Below the pieces are notes generated by a model. That model saw only the letters and a program-made list of their open reading frames with translations. It did no database searches and was not told the DNA's origin. Shown piece by piece: positions 53,162-61,280 of a stretch of 64,000 nucleotides of DNA. This DNA is from Bacteroidota bacterium (GTDB lineage: Bacteria; Bacteroidota; Bacteroidia; Chitinophagales; Chitinophagaceae). The first letter of the stretch is position 1. Every line of letters begins with the position of its first letter. The stretch lies in contig JAFAFR010000038.1 in NCBI GenBank assembly GCA_023423405.1, forward strand, positions 62,001 through 126,000, read 5' to 3'. The position numbers were made by a program, and so were the translations under genes.

Positions 53162-55608
53162 TTCACATCATAATAGAACACCTGCCGGGCCAGCCGCCCA
53201 TCATCCGATATTCCTTCAATGGTCAGTTTTATTTTTCCCTTCCGGGTGGGAAGCCGGAATTCAAATTGCGCTTTTCCTTCATCGTCGGTAACGATATTAG
53301 GATCCCAGAAAACCCGTTGGGAAGAGGGCTGGAAAGGAACGCTGATCGCAAAGCCGGTAGCTGTTCCTGTGAATGTATTTTCTTTCCGGTATGTTTCCAT
53401 CTTTTTCCGCGAATCGGCATCAAAATCGATATTGCTTTGTTTACTGGTGATCACCAGTACGCCATAAGCGCCACGCGGTCCGTACACATGCGTATAGTTG
53501 CCGCTGCGCAGCACTTCAATGCTCTGGATATCGTAGGGATTAAGATTTCGTATATCCGATCCCGTTTGGGTCAGCGGCAGTTCAACGCCGTCGCGAATGA
53601 TCAGCATGGGCCGCGCGGCTGCTGAAGCGCTGGAATAGGCCATCATTATCGGTATTGCATTCCGGTCGCCCGGCGGGTACAACATATTGCGGAAGTAAAC
53701 ACCGCGCAACATGCCCTGCAGGCAGATGCTGATGTCGTGGCAGTTTTTAAGGTCCTCGTAAGTGACCACCTGGTCGGCATTGCCCGGCCCGTTCAGGTTC
53801 ATGGAAGGCGCTACGGCTTCGTCCCGTATGCTGTTTTTCCGGGCAGTTACCGTCACTTTTTTTAATACCGTTGCATTCTTTGCAGTGACCGTTTCCTCCC
53901 TGCCGGAGCCGCCGGCCTGTTTAGCCGCAGCGGACGCCGACCGCAGCACATATTGCATAAAAGGCAGGTTCTTATTAGAAGGCGGTGTGAAGGCGGGCAG
54001 GCTGTCCAGCACAAATTTGACGACTGATTTGCCCGATTGGGGCGCCCCCTGCAATTGGAAGACCAGGCTGTCGGTGAATTGCAACGGACCAAAACGGAAG
54101 CGCCCTTCCGCATCGGTAACTGTATCCAAAGCCATAGCTGTGCCCTGGATGCTTACGAGGAAAACAGGTATTCCGGCCAGCGCTTTCCCGGCAGCGTCCG
54201 TCGCCCTGCCTTTGATGAACAACGGTTCTTCGGGTAGAAAGTGGAGGCTGTCAGTCCTGCCGGCCAGGATGTCTTCCCAGGGATTTGTTTCCGGCTGCAT
54301 GGTCAGCACCAGGTCATCCAATAGCGCCCTGGCCGCAGAGGAACTGTCCGTTGTCAAGGCTTCAGGCAAATGCAGGGGATGCGCGGGTTGCACAAGCAGC
54401 AGGTCCGAAAAAATATCCGGGGCAGTTTGCAGTGGCGAAGCGTCCGGTGCATCCTGCTCTACCGAAACGGAAAAACTGGCCAGTGCAGGTTCTCCTGTAC
54501 TGTCGCGCGTCTCCAGGTTCAAGCGGATCTGTTCACCGGCCCTGAGATCGGGCGATGCGTTCTCCAACTTCACCTGCAGTTGGTCGCTATGACGGATAAA
54601 TATTTTTCTGTCGGCCACGGGTTGTAGCGCTTCATCGAAAACCGTGAAAGCAACCATGCCGCTGGGAAAGCGCCGGGGCGATAACAACGCCGATACGCTT
54701 TTTTCACCGGTAACGCCCTGCGCGGCATAGAGGATCTTATTGTTGCTGCGGGCCACCAGCAGATAGGGCGTTTGTTTTTCCGGCAATACAGCGTTTACGC
54801 CTACCCGTAACTTCCCATCTTCTGTCCACCGCACCTGCAGGCCGTATCCTTTTTCAGCGATTCCCTCTACCGGGAACCGGTTTTCCGCTCCGTTCGCATC
54901 GCTGATCTGTATAAAATATTTTTCTCCGGGCTGTGGCGTGAAATCAAAGTGACCTGCACCTGTATAGCCGGTTTGCACCGTTCCCAACACACGATCATTG
55001 TTGCCGGTCAACTGCACCTGGCAGGCAAGGCTGGCGCCACCGGAATCGGTGACCTGGAACCCAAGCCGCGACGGAATTCCCTCCAGCAGGCGGCCGCCTT
55101 CCGGAAACTGCCCAACCCTGGCCCGCCGGACGCTGCCGGCATTCACCGCATTGGGAATGGATGCATCAACACCCAGCGGCAAACTGATGTCGGCGAAACC
55201 CGAAGCAGGGAAATTGCGCATCCAGTTGGTATAAGCCACTACCCGGATAAAGGGTGCTGCACTGTTTACCGGGAAACTGCCAAAAGCAATGCCGTCTCCC
55301 ACGGCCAGCAACAAGCGCTGCAGCGATTGGTCTTTGTCGTCAAATACATCTACGTGCACGGTTTTACTGATCAACGACGGTTCGCCCTTCACAGGATCGA
55401 GCAGGTAGAGTTTGAAGTAAACCGTGTCTTCGTGCCCATAACGGCTTCGGTTGAAATGGATATGGATCTTTTCCTGCGGAGAGGATTTGTTGTAGCGCGC
55501 CAGTTTCAGCAGCAGGCTGTCCATTGCCGGAGACGGTTCCTGCGCCTGCACCCGGGGGATGGCGGCAAACAGTAGAATAAGCGCAAGAAGCAACCGGCAA
55601 GAAGGCAT
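53158..55608 (-). CDS. MG2-domain/TonB-plug hybrid envelope protein
   Basis: An 816-residue secreted protein with signal peptide ending near residue 22 (VQAQ). The N-terminal region (about 40-150) is a macroglobulin-like MG2 domain (KIHIHFNRSRYGHEDTVYFK). Further Ig-like domains and a second carboxypeptidase-regulatory-like segment (about 455-545) follow. A TonB plug-like domain (about 605-735) has VTVTARKN, MLIIRDGVELP and LRSGNYTHVYGPRGAYGVLV. It ends with a short beta domain, without an outer-membrane barrel. This hybrid is known only as uncharacterised Bacteroidota proteins. The ATG is set by the signal peptide. Confidence 0.85.
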   Translation of the reverse strand: MPSCRLLLALILLFAAIPRVQAQEPSPAMDSLLLKLARYNKSSPQEKIHIHFNRSRYGHEDTVYFKLYLLDPVKGEPSLISKTVHVDVFDDKDQSLQRLLLAVGDGIAFGSFPVNSAAPFIRVVAYTNWMRNFPASGFADISLPLGVDASIPNAVNAGSVRRARVGQFPEGGRLLEGIPSRLGFQVTDSGGASLACQVQLTGNNDRVLGTVQTGYTGAGHFDFTPQPGEKYFIQISDANGAENRFPVEGIAEKGYGLQVRWTEDGKLRVGVNAVLPEKQTPYLLVARSNNKILYAAQGVTGEKSVSALLSPRRFPSGMVAFTVFDEALQPVADRKIFIRHSDQLQVKLENASPDLRAGEQIRLNLETRDSTGEPALASFSVSVEQDAPDASPLQTAPDIFSDLLLVQPAHPLHLPEALTTDSSSAARALLDDLVLTMQPETNPWEDILAGRTDSLHFLPEEPLFIKGRATDAAGKALAGIPVFLVSIQGTAMALDTVTDAEGRFRFGPLQFTDSLVFQLQGAPQSGKSVVKFVLDSLPAFTPPSNKNLPFMQYVLRSASAAAKQAGGSGREETVTAKNATVLKKVTVTARKNSIRDEAVAPSMNLNGPGNADQVVTYEDLKNCHDISICLQGMLRGVYFRNMLYPPGDRNAIPIMMAYSSASAAARPMLIIRDGVELPLTQTGSDIRNLNPYDIQSIEVLRSGNYTHVYGPRGAYGVLVITSKQSNIDFDADSRKKMETYRKENTFTGTATGFAISVPFQPSSQRVFWDPNIVTDDEGKAQFEFRLPTRKGKIKLTIEGISDDGRLARQVFYYDVK

Positions 55609-55706
55609 GGCAGTGGCGTTGGTATGATGTGGTCTTAAATTATTAATAAATAGGCTTTGAAACGCGCATTGATACAATTTGCATACATATTGATCAGCAC
55701 TAAATG

Positions 55707-55755
55707 AATGTGGCGGCTTCCAGGCATTAGTTATCGCCCGGCAAACCGCCACATT
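55707..55755. repeat. 10-bp inverted repeat between the M1 peptidase and MG2/plug genes
   Basis: AATGTGGCGG (55707-55716) and CCGCCACATT (55746-55755) are perfect inverted repeats with a 29-nt loop. Neither strand has a strong T tract after it on the side of transcription, so it is not a clear terminator. It may be a regulatory or mRNA-processing structure in the 177-nt gap. Confidence 0.5.
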
Positions 55756-55785
55756 TTCTAACGGAGACCAATCCCCGCTTATTCC

Positions 55786-58170
55786 TTAGAAGGCTTTTTT
55801 CTCGATGCCTTTCTTTTCCTGGGATTTTTGCATGGGCGTAATGCCGGTGCTTTGTCCGCGGGCATTCTGTTTCAGTTTGAAGAGCTGGAACTTGCTGGGC
55901 TCGGCAATGGTGCCCCAGGTATTGTTCGCCTCATTGATATCGGCTGTTTCTTTCATGGGATCGAGCCGGATGCTCTTCACTTCCTTGTCCTTCATGTACA
56001 CTTTGGTCACTTTGTTCTCATTCTTGCGCCAGATCTGGGCGGGAATGCGGTCCACTTCGGTGCTGCCGTCGGCATAGGTGAATTCCACAATGATGGGCAT
56101 TACCAGTCCGCCCTTGTTGCTGAAGCTCACTTCATAAATGTGCTTGTTTTTGAACCTGGCCTGCGTGGCGTCGTCGGCCCCGGCGATATTGCTTACGGCG
56201 GGCACTTCATACGTGGCGGTGTCGATGGGCTCCTGGCCGCGGGCATAGCGCCAGTAGAAATCCTGGATCGACGGATCGGCATCGGTGGCGAAAACAATGT
56301 TCTTGTCTTCGCGGTTGCGGACTTTGCTGATGTCGTCGAAAGTGGGCACCTGCGGTTTGGCAAGCTTCACTTTGGTGGTGGCGCCGGGCGCCGGTGCATT
56401 GGCGGGTTCGCCAAATTCGGGGCGCAGGTAACGCACGGTATCGATGGCGATATCGGTGGCATCGGTGCTGTAGAACCAGCCGCGCCAGAACCAGTCGAGA
56501 TCCTCACCGCTGGCGTCTTCCAGGGTGCGGAAAAGATCGGCCGGTGTGGGATGTTTGAAAGCCCAGCGGCGTGCATATTCTTTAAAAGCGTAGTCGAACA
56601 GCTCGCGGCCCATGATGGTTTCGCGCAGGATGTTCAGGCCGGTGGCCGGTTTGCTGTACGCATTGGGACCAAACTGGATGATGTTTTCGCTGTTGGTCAT
56701 GATGGGTTCCAACTGGTCCTTGGGCAGTTTCATATAATCGGTGATATAAGCAGCCGGACCGCGGCGGGTGGGAAATTTATTGTCCCACAGCTCTTCGGTA
56801 AGGTATTCCACAAAAGTGTTCAGGCCTTCGTCCATCCAGCTCCACTGGCGTTCGTCGCTGTTCACGATCATGGGGAAGAAGTTGTGGCCCACTTCGTGGA
56901 TCACCACACCCAGCATACCGTACTTGGTGCCTTCGCTATAGGTGCCGTCGGGCGCGGTGCGGCCGTAGTTGAAACAGATCATCGGGTATTCCATACCGTT
57001 AGCAGCTTCCACCGACTGCGCTACCGGGTAGGGGTAGGGTATGGAAAACTTGCTGTAGGTTTTGATGGTATGGGCCACGGCCTTGGTGGAGAAGGGGCGG
57101 TAGAGGCCATAAGCTTCCTTGCAATAGAAGCTCATGCACATTACTTTTTTGCCTTCCACATTGGCGGGCAGGGCATCCCATACAAAGCGGCGGGAGGAGG
57201 TCCAGGCGAAATCACGCACGTTATCGGCCCTGAACACCCAGGTCTTTTTCGTTTTGCTTTTGTTCTTTTCAGCAGCTTTGGCTTCGTCGAGCGTAACGAT
57301 TTCCGTTACGTCTTTGGCCGTTTGCGCCTTGTTCCAGCGGGCCAGTTGGGTGGGTGTGAGCATGGCCTGGTAGTTCAGGCACTCGCCGGTGGATCCCACC
57401 AGGTGGTCGGCAGGAACCGTCATAGCCACTTTGAAATTGCCGAAGGTCAGCGCAAATTCCCCGCGACCGGTGAACTGGTGGTTCTGCCAGCCCTGGAAAT
57501 CGCTGTACACGCAAAGACGCGGGTACCACTGCGTAATGGTGAAGAGGTAGTTGCCGTCTTCTGCAAAATATTCGTAGCCACCGCGGCCGCCTTCCTTCAT
57601 GCGATCGGTGATTTTGTAGTTCCAGTCGCATTTGAATATGAATTTCTGTCCGGGTTTCAGTGGCGCCGGAAGTTCCACCCGCATCATGGTTTTGTTGACG
57701 GTGTATTTCAGTTCCTTGCCCAGGGCATCGGTGAGTTTCACGATGTTCACCCCGTTGTCGTTCTTCGTTGTTTCGAGTCGGTCGAGCTGCATGTCTACGG
57801 CCTGCTTGCCAAGGGAGGAGCCGTCCTGGTAATTGGCGTTGCGGTCGCTGCTGTGCTCGTTTTCGTCCAGTTGCAGCCAAATATAGGTGAGCAGATCGGG
57901 ACTATTATTATAATAGGTCACCGTTTCGGAGCCCGTCAGCCGCAGCTTTTCTTCATCGAGCTCACATTTGATGTCGTAGTCGGCGCGCTGCTGCCAGTAC
58001 TTGGGACCCGGGGCTCCGCTGGCGGTGCGGTACTCGTTGGGGGTAGGCAGCACGGTGCCGAGCTGTTCAAATTTGTTCCCGTGGTTGGAACCGGGATTGT
58101 TCTGGATGTTCTGGGCCAGGACCGGAGCGGCGCAAAGCCCCAAACATGCAAGGAGAATAGTTCTTCTCAT
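55786..58170 (-). CDS. M1-family zinc metallopeptidase, exported
   Basis: A 794-residue aminopeptidase-like enzyme with signal peptide ending near residue 20 (LAQ). The zinc site is HEVGHNFF (His425, Glu426, His429) with third ligand Glu448 (WMDEGLNTF). GMEYP at 392-396 replaces the GAMEN exopeptidase motif, as usual in this M1 subgroup of Bacteroidota. C-terminal beta and helical domains continue to the end. It probably digests peptides in the periplasm or outside the cell. It lies 3 nt after the HupE-like gene, so they are co-transcribed. Confidence 0.94.
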   Translation of the reverse strand: MRRTILLACLGLCAAPVLAQNIQNNPGSNHGNKFEQLGTVLPTPNEYRTASGAPGPKYWQQRADYDIKCELDEEKLRLTGSETVTYYNNSPDLLTYIWLQLDENEHSSDRNANYQDGSSLGKQAVDMQLDRLETTKNDNGVNIVKLTDALGKELKYTVNKTMMRVELPAPLKPGQKFIFKCDWNYKITDRMKEGGRGGYEYFAEDGNYLFTITQWYPRLCVYSDFQGWQNHQFTGRGEFALTFGNFKVAMTVPADHLVGSTGECLNYQAMLTPTQLARWNKAQTAKDVTEIVTLDEAKAAEKNKSKTKKTWVFRADNVRDFAWTSSRRFVWDALPANVEGKKVMCMSFYCKEAYGLYRPFSTKAVAHTIKTYSKFSIPYPYPVAQSVEAANGMEYPMICFNYGRTAPDGTYSEGTKYGMLGVVIHEVGHNFFPMIVNSDERQWSWMDEGLNTFVEYLTEELWDNKFPTRRGPAAYITDYMKLPKDQLEPIMTNSENIIQFGPNAYSKPATGLNILRETIMGRELFDYAFKEYARRWAFKHPTPADLFRTLEDASGEDLDWFWRGWFYSTDATDIAIDTVRYLRPEFGEPANAPAPGATTKVKLAKPQVPTFDDISKVRNREDKNIVFATDADPSIQDFYWRYARGQEPIDTATYEVPAVSNIAGADDATQARFKNKHIYEVSFSNKGGLVMPIIVEFTYADGSTEVDRIPAQIWRKNENKVTKVYMKDKEVKSIRLDPMKETADINEANNTWGTIAEPSKFQLFKLKQNARGQSTGITPMQKSQEKKGIEKKAF

Positions 58171-58173
58171 TGT

Positions 58174-58782
58174 TTATTGCTGTTGTGTTTGTATTGGTGT
58201 TTCTTTTTTTGGCAGGCGTTCGAAGGCCCATTTCAGGGAGAAAAGGAGGATCAATAAGGAGATCCCGGCTACCCACCAGCGTTTTGGAACCTTCAACCTG
58301 TCCACGAATATAAAGGATAGCAGCAAAATGACCGCCACTACCAGCAGTTGGGCCACTTCAATGCCCAGGTTAAAAGCCAGCAGGTGCCCGGTCAGCCCTT
58401 CGCGACCTTCCAGGTCCAGCAGCAGGTTGGCGTAGGCCAGCCCGTGGATCATGCCGAAAAACAAAGCGAAAAAATAGATCAGCGGCAGGCGGGGCGCGGC
58501 TTTTCCTTCCTTATGAAAAATATTATTAATACATGTGCTGGCGATGGTGAGCGGGATCAGGAATTCGATCCATTGCACGGGCACCCAGATCTTTCCGCTG
58601 ACGCTCAGCACCAGTGTAATGCTGTGCCCGATGGTAAAAGCCGTCACCAATACGGCCACTTTTTTCCAGTCGCGCCACCCGTACCGTAAACAGAGGGCCG
58701 TTACAAATAAAATATGGTCCATCGCGTCCAAGGTGAGGATATGCTCCACGCCCAGGCCGAAGTAAAGGTTAAAGTCTTGCAT
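58174..58782 (-). CDS. HupE/UreJ-like membrane protein
   Basis: A 202-residue protein with six membrane helices. It has the HupE/UreJ group signatures: GVEHILTLDAMDHILFVTAL near the N-terminus with clustered His and Asp, TIGHSITLVLS, and GMIHGLAYANLL. These residues would suit a metal (nickel or cobalt) transporter, although no hydrogenase or urease is nearby. It is 3 nt upstream of the M1 peptidase on the same strand, as often seen in Bacteroidota, so a metal supply for that zinc enzyme is a possible but unproven link. Confidence 0.88.
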   Translation of the reverse strand: MQDFNLYFGLGVEHILTLDAMDHILFVTALCLRYGWRDWKKVAVLVTAFTIGHSITLVLSVSGKIWVPVQWIEFLIPLTIASTCINNIFHKEGKAAPRLPLIYFFALFFGMIHGLAYANLLLDLEGREGLTGHLLAFNLGIEVAQLLVVAVILLLSFIFVDRLKVPKRWWVAGISLLILLFSLKWAFERLPKKETPIQTQQQ

Positions 58783-58840
58783 AGTTCAACAAGCTGTCAA
58801 AATAAAACAGAGTTTTGGGCTGGAAAAAAATAATTGTTCA

Positions 58841-59329
58841 ATGGCAGTTGGATTGTTTAAATGGTTGACGGCTTCCCTGGTTTTGCTCCTGCACCCCTTT
58901 TTTGTAAGCGTTACCGAGGTGCAGCACAATGCTGCCGACAAAACCCTCGAGATCAGCGTTAAGATATTTATCGATGATTTTGAAAAGACTCTTACCCAGG
59001 CCAGCGGCAGCCCGGTGGACCTGAGCAATCCCAAAGATCCCGCGAAAGCAGGGCAACTTGTATTCGACTACCTGCGCCGGCACCTGAAGCTGAAGGTGAA
59101 TGGCCAGCCCGTTTCGCTGGAATGGGTGGGCTACGAAAAAGAAAAAGAAGCGGCCTGGTGTTATCTGCAGGTTAACGGCGTGCCGCAGGTGCAGAAAGTG
59201 GAGATCGACAATACGCTGCTGTATGATGCGTTCGACAAACAGATCAATATCATGCACGTGGTGGTGAACGGCAACCGCAAAAGCACCAAAGTGGCCTATC
59301 CCGACGCGCAGGTCGCTTTCAGCTTTTAA
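58841..59329 (+). CDS. DUF6702-family protein
   Basis: A 162-residue protein with an N-terminal hydrophobic segment (about 7-23), probably a signal peptide. HPFFVSVTEVQHN and EISVKIFIDDFEKTL match the DUF6702 family, which in Bacteroidota is often next to HupE-like and M1 peptidase genes. It is divergent from the HupE-like gene. Function unknown. Its last 4 nt overlap the convergent CNNM gene. Confidence 0.83.
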   Translation: MAVGLFKWLTASLVLLLHPFFVSVTEVQHNAADKTLEISVKIFIDDFEKTLTQASGSPVDLSNPKDPAKAGQLVFDYLRRHLKLKVNGQPVSLEWVGYEKEKEAAWCYLQVNGVPQVQKVEIDNTLLYDAFDKQINIMHVVVNGNRKSTKVAYPDAQVAFSF

Positions 59330-60627
59330 GCCTCTTCTTCCAGTTTTTTCCGGATCTCTTCTGAAAGGGTTACCAGGATCTTATCAATTCGCAGGCTGTC
59401 CATATCGATGATCTCAAAACGGAAGCCTTTCCATTCCATGGTATCGCCCGTTTGCGGGATCCTTTCCAGCTTGTGCAGGATGAAACCCGCCAGGGTGTTG
59501 AATTCCTGCTCGCCTTCGTTCATCCAGTCGGTCATATCAAAACGCGCCAGGAAATCGTAAAAGGGGATCTGGCCGTCTACGAGGTAGGTGCCGTCCTCAC
59601 GTTCCGCGATCTCGTAGTCTTCGAGATCGGGCTGTGGCAGGTCGCCCACGATGGCTTCCAGGATATCGTTGAGGGTGATCATTCCCTGCACGGAACCGTA
59701 TTCGTCCACAATGAAGCAGGAGTGGATCTGGCCTTCCTTGAACCGCTCCAGGATGCGGTAGGCGGTATTGTTTTCCGGAACGAAGAGCGCCGGTTTCATG
59801 ATGTGCTTAAAGATCGTGAGGTCGTTGGTGATGTAAAGGTCCTTGATGGATACCACGCCCTTGATATTGTCGATATCGCCGTCGCAAATAGGGTAGATGC
59901 TGTGTGGCTCCTTCACGATCTTTTCCTTGATGGAAGCCTCGTTGTCGTTCACATCGAACCAGATGATGTCGCTGCGGTGGGTCATCAGGGAAGAGATGTT
60001 GCGGTCGCCCAGGTGGAAGACCCGTTCGATGATCTCCTGCTCCGCTTCCTCGATGGTGCCCTGTTCGGTGCCTTCGCTGATGATGGCCTTGATCTCTTCT
60101 TCCGTAACCTGCGTATCGTTTTTCCGGATATTGAAGAGTTTCGACAGCAGGTTGGTGGAAATGCTGAGCAGCCAGATGAAGGGATGTGTAATGCGGCTGA
60201 GCACACGCATGGGCCTCGCCACCAGTTTGGCGATTTTCTCCGGCGTGCTGAGGCCCAGGCGTTTGGGCAACAACTCACCCAGCACCAGGCTGAAATAGGT
60301 GATGGTAACCACCACTACGGCGGTTGCCAGTCCCTTGCTGTAAGGCGCCAGCAGGGGGATTTCCGAGAAGAAAGTAGCCACGTCGCTGGTAAGGGCTTCG
60401 CCCGAGTAGATACCCGTTAGGATACCGATCAGGGTGATGCCGATCTGTATGGTAGAAAGAAAGGTATCGGGATGGTTGGCCAGGTCCAGCGCTTCGCGGG
60501 CCCGGGCATCTCCACGGCTGGCCTGGGCTTCCAGGCGGGCCTTTCTTGCCGAGACCAGGGCGATCTCAGCCATGGAAAATATCCCATTCAGTAAAATGAG
60601 CCCCAGTATTATTAGAACTTCCGTCAT
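59326..60627 (-). CDS. CNNM/CorC-family membrane protein with CBS pair
   Basis: A 433-residue hemolysin-C-like protein, a putative magnesium or metal ion transporter. The CNNM membrane domain (about 1-185) opens LILLNGIFSMAEIALVSARK; two CBS domains (about 205-320) include MTHRSDIIWFDVND and VDEYGSVQGMITLNDILEAI; a CorC_HlyC domain (about 345-425) ends the chain. Its start shares one base with the stop of the PAP2 gene upstream. Confidence 0.92.
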   Translation of the reverse strand: MTEVLIILGLILLNGIFSMAEIALVSARKARLEAQASRGDARAREALDLANHPDTFLSTIQIGITLIGILTGIYSGEALTSDVATFFSEIPLLAPYSKGLATAVVVVTITYFSLVLGELLPKRLGLSTPEKIAKLVARPMRVLSRITHPFIWLLSISTNLLSKLFNIRKNDTQVTEEEIKAIISEGTEQGTIEEAEQEIIERVFHLGDRNISSLMTHRSDIIWFDVNDNEASIKEKIVKEPHSIYPICDGDIDNIKGVVSIKDLYITNDLTIFKHIMKPALFVPENNTAYRILERFKEGQIHSCFIVDEYGSVQGMITLNDILEAIVGDLPQPDLEDYEIAEREDGTYLVDGQIPFYDFLARFDMTDWMNEGEQEFNTLAGFILHKLERIPQTGDTMEWKGFRFEIIDMDSLRIDKILVTLSEEIRKKLEEEA

Positions 60628-61202
60628 TATTGTAGCGGGCCGAAATTTTTATTGAAGATAACACTCATTCCGTAACCCAGGGCAACTCCCACCAGCGAGC
60701 CGGCCATGACATCGATGGGGTAGTGAACGCCTACATAAACCTGGGCATAGCAGACCATGGCGGCCAGCACAAAGAGCAGCTTCGACCAGGGTTGCAGCCA
60801 GGGCCCCAGTGTACGGTAGGTGAAAGTGGCAAAACCGAAATGATTCACTGCGTGGGAGCTGGTAAAGCTGCTGCTTCCCGGGCAGTAGGAAATGAAAAAA
60901 CGCATCTGGTCGGCCAGGAGCGGATCGCGGCAGGGACGAATGCGCATGAAGTGGTTTTTGATCAGGTTGCTGCTTACCTGGTCGGTGACGCTGAGGGTCA
61001 CCACGGCGGCCAGCACCCAGAGCCAGCCCTTTTTGCCGAAATTGAGGGTGGCGAATACAATAAAGAAAAGATACATAGGCAGCCAGAAATAGGTTTCCCG
61101 GATGTGCTGGCAGATAAAGTCCAGCGCGCCGTTGGACCAGTTCCTGTTGATCCGCAGGGCGAGTGCCTGGTCTATGCTGATGATCCGGTTAATCCATTCC
61201 AT
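60627..61202 (-). CDS. PAP2-family membrane phosphatase
   Basis: A 191-residue lipid or isoprenyl phosphatase with about five membrane helices. PAP2 motif 1 is KNHFMRIRP, motif 2 is FTSSHAVNH, and motif 3 is QVYVGVHYPIDV with the catalytic His. The arginine usual in motif 3 (SR-x5-H) is Gln here, a substitution seen in other Bacteroidota members. Possible substrates are undecaprenyl diphosphate or phosphatidylglycerol phosphate. The ATG at 61202 is chosen; the open frame upstream is unlike the family. A -7 element (TATTTTTG on the - strand, 61218-61225) lies just upstream. Confidence 0.88.
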   Translation of the reverse strand: MEWINRIISIDQALALRINRNWSNGALDFICQHIRETYFWLPMYLFFIVFATLNFGKKGWLWVLAAVVTLSVTDQVSSNLIKNHFMRIRPCRDPLLADQMRFFISYCPGSSSFTSSHAVNHFGFATFTYRTLGPWLQPWSKLLFVLAAMVCYAQVYVGVHYPIDVMAGSLVGVALGYGMSVIFNKNFGPLQ

Positions 61203-61280
61203 GTGTTCCTGTTCTGGCAAAAATAGGCAGTAAGCACGAATGCCCGCCGGAAGTTTAAATAATCCCGATTTTTGCGTCCT

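Noticed and set aside
55828..58257. An 809-codon open frame on the + strand opposite the M1 peptidase
   Set aside because: Its translation is low in family signals and lies fully antisense to a gene with a complete zinc site. It is a codon-bias artefact of GC-rich DNA.
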